Both the position numbers and the translations under genes were made by a program. The notes below the pieces were generated by a model that saw only the letters and a list, made by a program, of their open reading frames with translations, was not told the origin of the DNA and did no database searches. Source: Chlorophyllum brunneum (lineage: Eukaryota > Basidiomycota > Agaricomycetes > Agaricales > Agaricaceae). Taken from it: a DNA stretch of 64,000 nucleotides. This document shows positions 24,222 through 35,212 of the stretch, one piece after another (positions within the stretch are counted from its first letter, which is position 1; the number at the start of each line of letters is the position of its first letter). Location: contig OY756151.1 in the NCBI GenBank assembly GCA_963576785.1, positions 1,364,001-1,428,000 on the forward strand, given 5' to 3'.

Positions 24222-25714
24222 GTGATGCTGTTACCCCTCATTCGGGAATCAGGGGTGCTGATGGTATTCAATCAGTCAGATTGACTCCGAATTATTTAAT
24301 CCCCGGAGCCTGACTTGGAATGGTCATAGAGGTCCGTTATGCGTTTCAATCTCTCAGGGACTGATACCCATGGCTCGAATCAGAGTTATCTCGGTTGTGT
24401 TCAAGGTGGCTTTTGAAGTCTGATTTAGCACAGTCAAACATTCTATGCCCTGGAGCCCGTTGCTGAGCAAAATGGCGAGGACTCGATGGCCAACACCCCC
24501 ACATCCACCGATTCTGAACACACCAAGAAGTTGTGTTACTCGCGGAGTAGTATTTTCCTTGCAACAAGGACGGGTATACAGAATTTCCACCTTGCCCAAT
24601 ACTGTGAATCTTCCTAACTGCCGTTTGGGATGTTTCGAGTCAACGACGAAGACTTGATTCTTTGTTACGCTCACCTCTTCCCCTCGTGGGTATCGTTCCA
24701 TGTTCAGGTCATGCCCAGAGGTTGAGCTTCCCGCCAATAAGCGTGGGCGGGGATCCTTCCGCAGAAAATCTACCGTTGATTTGGAAAGCACATCGCCTTC
24801 TATTTCCCTCTAATCCTTCTAACCTCCGAGTCTGTTTCACAAAGACGGAGCACCTAGCTTACCAGCACGTCTTGCATCCCTTCTAGTGGCAGCCCCTTTC
24901 TCCCCTCTTTCACCGCCCAGGTCTCCTCCTTGACAAGGCTCAGCAATTATCGTGCATGGAACACTCCCTTTTCCTGGCCTAATATTATCATGTACCTCTC
25001 CTAAACCTTTTTCTCCCTCGTGACTTTCACATCCGAAGTAATATTACACTCTCACGATTCATGACGTGCCAAGAAAATATAGCCCCGAGCACTGCGTGAG
25101 AAACTAGCTCCACTGCCACTGAAGGGAATTATATAGATCCAGCTTGTCAAACCCGAATTGTCGCGGATTCGATCCCCGAGTTCACCAGGGATATACATCC
25201 CCCACCCATTATTAATTATGAGCGAACTAGATAGCCTAGCCTTTCAAGAGGTGCTAGTCAACTTGCTTCGCAAGGGATCACCGTCTCATCCCATACGAAG
25301 TTGTCTTGGTTCCTCACGAGATGACCGTTGGCATGTTCAGACTGCATGTACTACATAGTAACAGCGAATATGTTCGACTGGATACGGATATTGCCAAGCA
25401 AGGGCTGTGGGAAATGAAATCGACACCTGTAAAAGCCAAAAAGGTATTTCTAGTTGGAGTGGCAGGTGATTATGCCAGATGGTGGAACGGTGGAGATCAG
25501 CACCAACTATCCATGCAAACGGGTATATCGGACTTATTCCCCACCGAAGCCTCTCACTTGACATCCCACGCCTTCATTGGACGAAGAGCATTCAAGGACT
25601 CATGACATTGTCGACTACGAGATGGGCGTAGTAAAGTATTGAATAGTACAATTATTTCCGAGGTGAAAGTTTTGGCCCATGGCAAGCCACATGTGTAAAC
25701 AATGCCTATGTCCA
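24222..25714. other. Intergenic with one unassigned ORF
   Basis: An open frame at about 25255-25605 (+) codes for roughly 115 residues (VLVPHEMTVGMFRLHV, KKVFLVGVAGDYARWW). It follows an in-frame TAG that could be the end of an intron (GTGCTAG). I recognise no family and could not find a matching first exon. The remaining sequence has only short frames. Confidence 0.35.
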
Positions 25715-26969
25715 CTACGCCGACGAGGCATGACTGTTAAGATCATTAAAATTTGCTTTAGAAAGATGTACACTGAAAATTGACGTTTCTGGGGCCAATC
25801 GGCTATCCACAGGCTTGTGGAAATGTGGAATGGCGCCTGATGGTGATGATTTGGGGAAGTTATCCGTTTTCTGGAATTTGATTACGGCAGTAACCATTAT
25901 AGGAATGTTGCACACAATGAGAGACACAGCGTTCTGCAGAGAGGTTGGAGTCGCATTAGCATAGGTCTTTTACTGTATATCTGATTCTCACCTCGATGAC
26001 AGCCGATATGAGGATTGGTTCCTCCTTGACTTGAAATATGTAGGCGGCATGCACGACGGATACAATGGTAGTTATGATACAAGTGCCAAAAATCACCATG
26101 GCACGGTAACGTAACTTTGTATCCTGGATGACCATGAATAACCGTATGGGAGCAAGTAATAGTACACTGTCGGAAGTTACATCCGCTAAAGATCAGGCGT
26201 CCACACAATCAGCACTCAGGATTTTGCTTGTCGGAAAATTGAAGCTTACCGACAAGTTGGCAGATGGCAACAGCAATACTAAGATTGCATTGTGGAATTT
26301 CACTCTGTTTCCATGCAGTTTTTGTCTCACACTCCCAATACAGTTGGGCGGTGAGAACAAGCCAGGTAAGAAGGAAGAGGACACCAAAAGCGTAAAGAAG
26401 GCGATTTGTTTGGAGGGTATGGGTGATTCGGATTATAGAGAACAGGATGGACAAGCGTGCGGACCTAGGACATCGATTTGACGTCAGTATTGCTCGATGG
26501 AAAGCTACATTCCGGAAAACCTGCGTGTATCCAAGAAGGAAGAGAGTAAAGCTTACCATATGGCAGCATAAAACATATTAGACATGAGATAGTAACGTGC
26601 AACGCCGTCGGAGTGGGCTGCAGTTTATCGAGGGTTTGGATCGAGGTGTTTTTGAGTGCATCAAGCACTTACTGGGATTGAGGAAAACAGCAACCAGCTG
26701 AGTTATCAAAGCGCACATGCTGAATACGGCCAATGCCTGAGAAGACAGACTTAGAGAGAAAGCTCACGGGAAGAACCAAAGGCCTTACTGACATCGTCTA
26801 TCCACAGTCGGCTTTTCCTGATCCGTACAGAAACGCGAAATAGAGTTGTGAGGATGGCGATACCAGTACAAGTCCCGCATGCCACTAGGAAGAAAAGGAT
26901 CAAGAACCCCAAAGAGTGACGAACATAGATACACTCACCTCGAACTTGGGTCAGTGGATCCGAAACCAT
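25715..26969 (-). CDS. Fungal-rhodopsin-like seven-helix membrane protein
   Basis: Seven exons, 26969-26939, 26884-26793, 26736-26673, 26617-26557, 26464-26250, 26185-25992 and 25933-25715, give 291 residues. Helices in order: ACGTCTGIAILTTLFRVSV, ALAVFSMCALITQLVAVFL, RYYLMSNMFYAAIW-SARLSILFSI, LLYAFGVLFLLTWLVLTAQ, VLLLAPIRLFMVI, MVIFGTCIITTIVSVVHA and VSLIVCNIPIMVTAV. The RLWIDD motif after helix 1, the SD-x-x-LLxxP segment and the final SLxVCN helix place it in the fungal rhodopsin-like membrane-protein group (not retinal-binding opsins as far as the sequence shows). The C-terminal 45 residues are cytosolic and polar. The 10-residue N-terminus before intron 1 is short; an extra upstream exon cannot be excluded. 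A minus-strand TATAAA lies 53 bases upstream. Confidence 0.82.
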
Positions 26970-27021
26970 AGGCCTCGATGCGGAGGGAAAATCATGACTG
27001 GTCAATGATCACCGGGTTCCC

Positions 27022-27027
27022 TTTATA
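27022..27027 (-). promoter_or_regulatory. TATA-like element of the rhodopsin-like gene
   Basis: TATAAA on the minus strand, 53 bases before the ATG at 26969. Confidence 0.45.
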
Positions 27028-28092
27028 TCCACGAGTGGGCCACCCAAGTGGAGACTACTTCAGAAGCGTGGCACCAGATGTGGAAAGTCAAATCAAGATT
27101 TGAAGGCACGAGCACCAGGTACACGGCAGGGTTGTCCACTTATAGAGTTGAGGATAGTATGGGAACGAGGAATCATGGAATGGGCAGCCGCTTGCTTTTC
27201 GCTTCGTAGTCTGAATGAAATTTGGTCTGATGACTCTGATCACCTCAAGTGATAATTTTGCCGAGCTACACCTGCAGATATTAAAAGTATTGTTGAGTCT
27301 CGCGTTCTGGGTTCCTATGGTACCCACCACGTAAACACCACTGAAATAAAGTCATCAAATCTCTTATCTTCGCGGTATAGATGTTTCTTTTGTTTGGCTT
27401 GAAGTTATTTAAGTCAAAAATCGAGGATTTATTTCGGCACCGATTGAAATCACCTGCGCCTCTTGAAATGGAAAGCTAATAAGCGTCGGTCATCATGTTA
27501 TACCAATTTCCGCAATGTGCATAAAATAAGTAGTGCTAAATTTACAGTCCCAACTGTTTGGATGACGTTGGAAGCTGACATGTATCGCAAGGAGATGCCG
27601 AAGATGGCTAACAGGATTCGTATGCTTGGAGCTGTCCTGTGGCTGCGTCAACGCGAGTTTTCCGCTACCTCAGGAATACATTCTCGACGTCTATTGATGA
27701 TAGAAGGTGACAAGCCAATTCTCTGCATTCGACCTTTTTTCTCAACCACACTTTATTATGGCCAGACGACCCGAACAGCTCCCGGTTCAGTATATCATAG
27801 GACACGTGGTATTGTGAACTGAATTATTTCTTTAAAGTTCTTACGGAACCGCACGCATCAGAGACCACAAGAGAACTAAGAGGTCGACTACCGGAGACCA
27901 TGAACTAAACCATTTCTAATCTTCTTTTTTGTTATGGATAGTCGATGATCACTAGCTAGACTCCATCCCCAACGCCAATAACCAACCTCGCTAGAAATTT
28001 CTTAGTACATCTTCCGAACGAGAAGATACCTTTTTGTGGTACCGCATTCACACACTTCCAGAGAACACCCCATCTAGCCCTTTCCTTCGTCC
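27028..28092. other. Intergenic, no gene assigned
   Basis: A 119-codon frame at 27463-27822 (+) has no recognised domain. No tRNA or repeat was seen. AT-rich. Confidence 0.4.
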
Positions 28093-28256
28093 GAGGGGAC
28101 CTTCCTTCGTTTGTGTATTGAACGAACATCGTACGTCACAATTTATAACTGAACAGGAAATTCACCAAAACTGGGACTTCAACACCAAAGTCACCCCGGC
28201 ATCCCGATCAACCAAGACTCCAAATCTCGTAATTTGCTGGTTGAATGAAGAAGTCA
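28093..28256 (-). pseudogene. Decayed fragment of the DUF4139 gene
   Basis: This segment aligns by eye, with gaps, to 23331-23560 of the intact DUF4139 gene in the same orientation. Shared blocks include TTTGTGTATTGA, CATCGTACGTC, GAACAGGAAAT, TTCAACACCA, AGTCAC and TCCCGATC. The source region covers the 3' part of exon 2, intron 2 and most of exon 3. The block around the intron is deleted in the relic, so it cannot code for the domain. Its intron-bearing origin points to DNA-level duplication rather than retroposition. The flanks (28040-28092 and 28257-28310) may belong to it but are too diverged to say. Confidence 0.75.
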
Positions 28257-28803
28257 AGTTCCTGTTTTTGAAACTTCCCTATCTAAATTCTCTTTGCGGG
28301 TGTGTATGATTTCTCGAATAGACGTATGTACTGTGCACTTGACGATGTTGGGTATTTCAATGCTGGTACACTGCACCCCTTTGCGCTTTCATCTATACGG
28401 GTCTTAAGTTCTTCCGGGCGTTCTTGGGTTGTTTTCGGTTCCTTCTTCACAGAGCTTGATCTAAATAGAAAGGTGATGTAGTGAGGCTCATCGTGAGAGC
28501 GTTAAGAGTTCCCCCGGTTTTATAGTGAGATTACAACATATGGTGCCATCCACCTGGATATTGTCATTGGCTGTTTTATTCAATGATCAATCAGCCAGCT
28601 TGACAACCTACAACCCGAACCATCCCTCGGGGCTGTACAATTCACGATCCCAGGAATATGACCGACCAGCTAATGATGACGTTAAACCTTTTGGAGGTTA
28701 ACAACTAGCATTCCCACGCAAGTGCTGCATATTCAAATGTGGTACTCGGTAGACGTCTATGTTGCGTCTGTGTTGCTCCTCTGTTTACATAGAGGATGAA
28801 GAA
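28257..28803. other. Intergenic, 3' flank of ZPR1
   Basis: No gene seen; short frames only. Confidence 0.5.
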
Positions 28804-30597
28804 CTACGCTGTAGCATCTACCATCGTTTCCTTCTTCTCATCCTTCACCTGAGAATCCTCCTCATACCCCTCGACTTTGATATCGTTCAATCCAAGCTCC
28901 TCATTCTGCTCCCACGTCCTCTCATAACTTTCGGTGGTCATGTTCGGATCGGGATCTGGTGCGTATAGATTCTGCATGTAAGAATTTGCCAACGGGTCGT
29001 CCAAAATGACCGTGAAGGGACGCTCGGCATTCTTGACCTTTCAACGATGCGACTATTCAGATATTCAAACCACCTCTTTTGATATGACCACCCACCGCTT
29101 TCAGATCCCCAAGGAAAGTCTGGAAAGAGACCTTGTCCTCTGCTTTGGACGAATCGCCACTCATAAAGACCTTCTCAGCAAGCTCCTCATATACCTGGTC
29201 TAGAATACCCTCGAGCGTCGTAAATCGACCGCCAAGTGTCCCGTGTGTGAGGACAAGATCGATTTCTGGAATGCTAAGGCCAGCTGTCTCACTCTATAGA
29301 TTGAACCTCAGTGTTTTGAGGTTGTCCGTCTCCGTAAAGGGTACGAACCTTACCTTCAAGATATCACGACTGAGATCCTCACGATCCTCCACCTTCAGTG
29401 TGATGCGTTTCCCTTGCTTGGAGATTGCACTCCCAGACTTAACTTCATTATCCCGGTAACCGCATCTATCGCAGTTTGTGGACATAATCAAAATATCCTA
29501 GCGGTCGATTAAAATGGCGCGTGTGGGGTTTGAGATACACCCACCTTGAAATACGGTATGTTAATTTTTTTCATGTTGGTGTTGATAGGATGACCGCAGC
29601 TCGAACAAACACCCGGGAACACCAATATCTCGTCCTCTCCGACAGGGGCGTTATCATGACTGGATGTGTCGGTGTTCACAACCCTTGGGGCTTCCAGCCC
29701 TCCGGTCTCCTTCGGTTCTTCTGGATTTACTAGTCCTAGAGCTACGTTTTGTTCAAATGTTCGGTGGTATGTCCTCGAGGCCCATTTTGGATCCGACATG
29801 CTTCCCAAGAACTCTATAAAACTGTTACCTGCGGGGTCATCCAATTGAACGGTGAACGGAGGAATGGGAGCCTCCTTTTCTGAAGCTTTCTTCGCCACAC
29901 CCACGTTATTAGCCTCCTCCTCCTCGTCATCATCATCTAGTATTTCTTTTAATCTGTCGATAAGATTCTGGATCGTTTGATACCCGTTCGGGTCTTGAAT
30001 TCGTCGTAGAGGTTGATCCATGTTTAAGTCGGAGACAATGTCCCGTATAAGACCCTCCACTGTTGTCAGTTGGCCTCGAGACGTCGGCGGAAGGGTGAGT
30101 TCAAATTCAATGATCATGACTTCGCAGGTCGGGGATCGCACGATTTGGCGATCTAAATCGGAGCGCTCTAAAATGCGAGCGGTATAGGTGGTTCCTTCGG
30201 CTTAAAAAAACCTATATAATTCAACATTACCCGAATAATGGGGTGAACGCACGTTTGATCTCTCCAGCAGCTTGTATTTCGTTGTTTTGTGTCCCACAGT
30301 AATCGCACCTAAAGGACATGACAACGATTTCCCTGAAGAATGGTATAGAAGTCAAGAGCAGTCTCGTGGTCCCCTACTGGCATCTTCCTCATTCTGTGTG
30401 AAACGGATCGAGGAATGGAAATAATGACTGACCTGTTCATGGCATTTCATACACAAGGATTCGATTTCTGTTACAACCTTCTCGTCATCTTCGGCAACCG
30501 CATCTTGTGTCTCTTTGCCCACAACGCCGTGGTCAGCTTGATCAGCGACCTTTCCGATTGTCGGGAATAGTTCTTCCTTCTTCTCCGCAGCGGCCAT
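28804..30597 (-). CDS. ZPR1: Zinc-finger protein ZPR1
   Basis: Six exons, 30597-30433, 30373-30253, 30200-29545, 29497-29354, 29293-29096 and 29037-28804, give 505 residues. It has the duplicated ZPR1 layout. Zinc finger 1 has C49-x2-C52 and C78-x2-C81 around [15 protein letters not shown], followed by the first beta-domain ([37 protein letters not shown]). Zinc finger 2 has CSSCGHP and CDRCGY, followed by the second beta-domain ([34 protein letters not shown]). In yeast ZPR1 is an essential chaperone for folding of elongation factor eEF1A and moves between cytoplasm and nucleus. Intron 1 uses a GTCAGT donor. Length is close to other fungal ZPR1 proteins. Confidence 0.95.
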
Positions 30598-30966
30598 GAA
30601 CGAATAAATCCAAGCGATGATGAATTCAAAGAACATTTATTTAGCGAAATCTAATCAGGAAATATTTGTCCATATTTGTATGCCATCCTTCCACTTCTAT
30701 CACCAGAGTGTGTTGCTATTGTTGAAAGAGAAAGGCACAATGGAGAAAGAGAGAAACACTATTAATGTATACGACGTAGATTCGCTTCCTTACAGATGGG
30801 CATTCCCGGAAAAGACAAAAGTACGAATTCAATATATTTACACACCCTCCGAAATACAAAGAAAATGTATGCCAAAAATGGCGCACGACAGCTTGAATAT
30901 TGAAAGCGCTTGAGGACCGACATATATGTAGGCTACCACCTATGGTACGATAGCGTACAGTCAAAT
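30598..30966. other. Intergenic between ZPR1 and the RNase H ORF
   Basis: No coding signal of note. It holds the ZPR1 promoter and the 3' flank of the RNase H ORF. Confidence 0.5.
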
Positions 30967-32493
30967 TTAGCGACGGTAAGGAAGAACAAATTCCCCCAGA
31001 TGTGCAGGAATCTTGATCTCAAACGGAAACCTTTGGCCTTCATCACGCACGGATAGTCGTGACGGGGCATCCGCGGGATTATCTGCTCCCGGAATCCATG
31101 TTACTACGAGGTCAATGTCATACATGTGGCAGAGAGAGTTGATATGTTTGACAATTGGCCCGACTTGAGACTGATGGATACTGGAGTTCGAGACGGCCTG
31201 CACCACCTGGAGATTGTCGGAGCGTAGTACAATTTTCCTCTCCGTGTATCCAGCGCGGATCAGGAGACGAATCCCTAGCTCGACCGCGACTGCCTCCGCC
31301 CACTGAATATCGCGGTACTTCGCCTCCTTCCAGCCTGCCTTCAGCTTCCAAGCCTGCCACTGGCCTCTATAAAAAAAGCCGATACCACTTCCAGAAGCAT
31401 CTACATACACATCTTGGGGCAATATATCAACAGGAGTGGGAGTAGGCCGCCTCCATTCAGCAAGGAGGACCTTCTGGGCCTCCGTACGTAGGTACGCAGG
31501 CGTTTTATGCGCATCGGAGACCATGGATCTAACACGTGCAAGTGTATTTGGATGACCAGGACGATGGGCCCGGCACATCTGTCTCCGGACCTTCTCCAAG
31601 GTATTGGTCTCCGGCCGAGGCGAAGGAATGGAAGGGGGTGAATAGGATGATGTCAAATGTGGGGCATTACTCTGTCCACGTTCATCGTCAAGGTCCAGGT
31701 CAAGGTCGACGCCCTGGGCTACAGAAAAAGAGAGAGCAGAACAAAGGAGTATTTGTTTGGTCGTGGTCAATGGTTCTGAAGACAGGTGGTCCAAGGGCTC
31801 GATAGCGTTACTATTCGGGCCCTCTAGGCCATCGGCCTCCTCGTCTGTATCCTCCACACTAGAGTCATCCGATATCTCTTCAAAACTTTCCGCCGGACTA
31901 TGATTCTCCTCAAATTCCGAGTCGGAGGCCGGGTCGTCGGTATCATCGACGGGGTCGGGCGAATCAGAGTCATCGAGGGGAGGGGTGGTATCAGTCAACA
32001 CCTCGAGCCCCTCGTTCGCTAGCCAATCCAAGTCATCAGATGGCGTGCGTGGGCGTAGGTCGTCGTACGCGATCCGAAGTGCCAGAAGCTCGTCCTTGAG
32101 TTGTACGATTTCCCGTCGGGCCTCGTCGATTCTAAGCTCGTAGACCGAATTTAAAGCGCGAGCTTCGTTTCGTTGAGATCGGCAAGACTTCAAAACCTCG
32201 GTATCGTGTTGTTGTTGCGTAGCGCGACCCCGACGAAAGCCTTCTAAATAGCGTCCTCGGAGCTCTGCATCGCGCTCCTGGATGGCATGCGATGTATCTG
32301 TGTCCTCCGCGTCTGATATGTGCATCATGTAGCGCCGACATATACGACAGCCACAGTGATGAACTATTCCAAAGGCTGGGTCATATTCCCAAAGGTTTAA
32401 GGAAGAATAAGGGGAGTGCTGAGATGTAGAAAGGGATGATTTGCTGTCGTATGAGCTCGACAACAAGGAGAGTGCATCACTAGCGTTGATCAT
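30967..32493 (-). CDS. Retroelement-derived protein with RNase H fold, no reverse transcriptase
   Basis: One intact frame of 508 codons. Residues 1-60 contain a Cys/His cluster (HHCGCRICRRY). Residues about 70-145 form a charged coiled coil, and 150-230 are strongly acidic (Asp/Glu/Ser). From 345 a ribonuclease H domain follows with every acidic position kept: Asp365 (VYVDAS), Glu400 (QWAEAV), Asp426 (RSDN) and Asp475 (NPADAPSR). The RDIQWAE and NPAD signatures resemble the RNase H of DIRS/Ngaro-type and related retroelements. Upstream and downstream I see no reverse transcriptase, integrase or recombinase, and no terminal repeats. It could be a remnant, a non-autonomous element product, or a domesticated gene. 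The long intact frame argues against simple decay. Confidence 0.75.
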   Translation of the reverse strand: MINASDALSLLSSSYDSKSSLSTSQHSPYSSLNLWEYDPAFGIVHHCGCRICRRYMMHISDAEDTDTSHAIQERDAELRGRYLEGFRRGRATQQQHDTEVLKSCRSQRNEARALNSVYELRIDEARREIVQLKDELLALRIAYDDLRPRTPSDDLDWLANEGLEVLTDTTPPLDDSDSPDPVDDTDDPASDSEFEENHSPAESFEEISDDSSVEDTDEEADGLEGPNSNAIEPLDHLSSEPLTTTKQILLCSALSFSVAQGVDLDLDLDDERGQSNAPHLTSSYSPPSIPSPRPETNTLEKVRRQMCRAHRPGHPNTLARVRSMVSDAHKTPAYLRTEAQKVLLAEWRRPTPTPVDILPQDVYVDASGSGIGFFYRGQWQAWKLKAGWKEAKYRDIQWAEAVAVELGIRLLIRAGYTERKIVLRSDNLQVVQAVSNSSIHQSQVGPIVKHINSLCHMYDIDLVVTWIPGADNPADAPSRLSVRDEGQRFPFEIKIPAHLGEFVLPYRR

Positions 32494-33258
32494 AGTTGAG
32501 TCAGTTGTAGAAATGGAGTAGAAGTGTTGGGTGCACTGTTCTTAATGAACGTTGCTCTTCCCAAGGAAATTGCCGTATTAACGTGCTGACTCCTAATGGT
32601 ATATGCATTTGAAATTATGGGCATGGTCTAAGCGTGCAAGTGGGTGGGTCAGTCGACGAGTGTGGGCGACATTTAACCTCGAGGCTTCAACGACCAAGTT
32701 TCACAGGCAACACGACCAGCAGGTAGTCGCGATGTTTCTATCCGCAGAGTACGCCAGTTTTCTGCCAACGTTTTCGCTGGCCATCCAGCTTCCACCTCGT
32801 GCTTGAAGCATGCCAACCAAGGATACGTAACTATGCCGCAGGAACAAACCGCACTCTGGGAAACACGGAGCTTGGGGTTGAAAGCCATGTTTTGGTGGAG
32901 TGGATGAATAACAGGGTGCTCTAGGGTGTTTGGAGTGGTAACATCAGAGCGAGCGCTTAACGTATGACTGTTCCGGAGTTTAAGTGACACCATCAAAAGT
33001 GGTTCCCGCGATCTTATCTCTCAGACCTCACCCCCCCAATGTATCCAACGCCCTATCTCAAGAGTTCGATACGAAGCCCAGGGAGGTTTGCACAGAGCGT
33101 AAATTGTGATGCAAAGCAGCTGATGACGCAAAGCGAACTAACCAATAATAGTCCGTATCAACACTAGTTAAATAGTAAATAAAACAATAGGCGAACAGAT
33201 AAACATCCCCTATCAAGGTATCATATGGCATACATGTATATACACCGTGTATAGGCAA
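32494..33258. other. Intergenic, no gene seen
   Basis: A 107-codon frame at 32673-32996 (-) shows no domain. Otherwise AT-rich 3' flank of the amidohydrolase gene. Confidence 0.5.
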
Positions 33259-34860
33259 TCAAGCATTCACACCAGAAAACGCGTTACGGGCGTCCGTAGA
33301 GAAAAGTCCGAGCAAGTCAGCAGCCGAGAGAAGAGCGGAGGACAAGATTGCATTCAGTGAACCGGCTTGAGTAAATCCAGGAGCATAAGGGAAATCCTAA
33401 GCAGAGTCCAATTAACGCACTCCCGGCAAAGGTTTTAAAAGAATTTGCTTACAGTGCCAAACAGAAGTTGGAGTTTTGGAATTCCATATCCAAGCAAGCC
33501 TGACACCTGATGATAGTACGTAGGACCAGCAGAATCCCACCAAAAGCTATCCAGATACGTTATGATCACAGGGGCTACCAGATAGAAAGAAGAATGACGA
33601 ACCGAGTTTGGTAGATCTCTAACGATGAGTCGTAGATATCCGGTACGGTCTTGAGAAAGCGATCAATGGTAGCAGGGAACGCCCCTCCCGCTATGAAAAA
33701 TCTCGGGATCAGCTGAAGAGTAGAGAAACAATGGACTTACCATGAGGGATAATATAGTTGATCGATGTGAACTCGTGGATGATTCCGCTCACAGTAAGAT
33801 CCATGAGAGTCCGAGCAGTTTCAAAGCTGGGACCACCGTCAGTCGAGCAATCTCCAACGCGTCAGAAAACATACTAAAACTCGATGGTCCCACTGGGATA
33901 GGTGGTAGGGTTGGCGTCGATGAGATGGCCGTTATTCTTGACATAAGGTGCACTCGGGTGAATAAAGAGCACCTTCTTCCCGCTCATGTTGTCCAGTGCC
34001 TGAAAGAAGGGTTTGAAAGCCGCATTCCCAAGGTAGGTGCCTTCAAAATTAGATGTAAGAATTATACCGGCAGCACCTAGCTTGTTCAATGCGTAGTTGG
34101 CCTCCGTGATGGCTTCCTGAACATATGGCAGGGGAACAACGGCATAGAACTTGAGCCTGGTCGGGTTTGCGGCACAATAAGCAGCGGACTGTTCATTCAT
34201 AAGGCGAGCAAGCGCAATCGTAGCCCATTTGTTGCCCTGAAAGACGTTCGCACCGGGGGCAGAGAAAGAGAAAACCACCCGATCGATACCCTCCGAGTCC
34301 ATGAAATTCAGGTAACTCGGCAAATCCCACTCCGGTGTAGGGTTATCGCCAGTAAAAGGAACAAGGGCGCGATACCAAGCTGGTACGACATGGGCTAACA
34401 ATCCATTATTAGTGAGAGAATCTCCTTATGTGTTCAATCACGCACAATGAACATCGATTCTTTTACCACCGGCGAGGAAATCATCGAGAGAAGGCTTAGA
34501 ACCATGATCGAAATCACGAGTGAAGAAACGACTAAAACGTCGCCTCCGGGTCCCTCCACTGGTAGATGTCGTAGAGGTATAGTTGGTGTAGGACGCAGTG
34601 GCATTCTGGGAAATTCCTTCCCAAATGGCAGAAATTGCATCGAGAGCCGCTGTGGAATTGAGGGAACTAAAGTCGATATTATCTAGACATCATAATATTC
34701 GTCAATCAGGGCAACAAAAAAACATGATTTCTATCCCACCTGCAGAAGCGTTATTCACAACTTCCTGCGTCACATTGTCGGCAGCAAGTACCACAGACGG
34801 ATGAAAAAGGGTTGAAAGAGTGACTGTCGCAAAAATCGAAAAGAGAGTGGATGTCTTCAT
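33259..34860 (-). CDS. Secreted amidohydrolase-2 family protein (metal-dependent decarboxylase/hydrolase)
   Basis: Seven exons, 34860-34740, 34682-34446, 34394-33875, 33826-33741, 33690-33603, 33546-33453 and 33396-33259, give 427 residues. Residues 1-26 form a signal peptide (STLFSIFATVTLSTLF, ending LA). After a Ser/Thr-rich stretch with N-glycosylation sites, intron 2 is spliced inside the metal-binding motif to restore RIDVHSHVVPAWY. LFIHPSAP supplies another metal ligand His, IIPHAGGAFP follows, and FGTDFPYAP carries the late catalytic Asp. The family (amidohydrolase 2, with ACMSD and 6-methylsalicylate/salicylate-type decarboxylases) handles aromatic acids and related substrates in a TIM barrel. 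The substrate cannot be told. A signal peptide is common in fungal members. Confidence 0.87.
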
Positions 34861-35189
34861 GTTGTGAGGCCAGACAAAGCCAAGGGGGCGGGAGCAACTT
34901 AAAAGTGGTGGTGGTGGTGGCGGACGAAAGCTGGGAAAGAGCTTTGTTTTTCCCAGAAGTTCGGCCCACTCTTGATATATCAATCCCGGCTCTACTAAAT
35001 TTCGGGAAATTTCAAAAACGGGTTGCTGCTGGCAGCGGTGCCTTGGGACACAGGGGACCCTACATAGTCACACGCTCACCCTGCCACTGAGTTCTCTCAA
35101 CACACAACCCTTCCAAGCTCTACTTCCATGTGAACTCGCTGCCAAAACTGGATTAGAACCTCCCGCATCACCGGGGAGACGTATGCTTG
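34861..35189. other. Upstream region of the amidohydrolase gene
   Basis: No gene seen. Contains a GTGGTGGTGG simple stretch near 34905. Confidence 0.5.
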
Positions 35190-35212
35190 AAAAAAAAAAA
35201 AAAAAAAAAAAA
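35190..35212. repeat. Poly-A tract
   Basis: Twenty-three consecutive A. No gene with a polyadenylated-insertion signature was recognised next to it, so it is read as a plain homopolymer. Confidence 0.9.

Noticed and set aside
25150..25200. T-loop-like motif GGATTCGATCCCC suggesting a tRNA
   Set aside because: No acceptor, D or anticodon stem could be paired on either strand.
35190..35212. Poly-A tract as the tail of a processed retrocopy
   Set aside because: No exon-joined gene sequence precedes it on the same strand.
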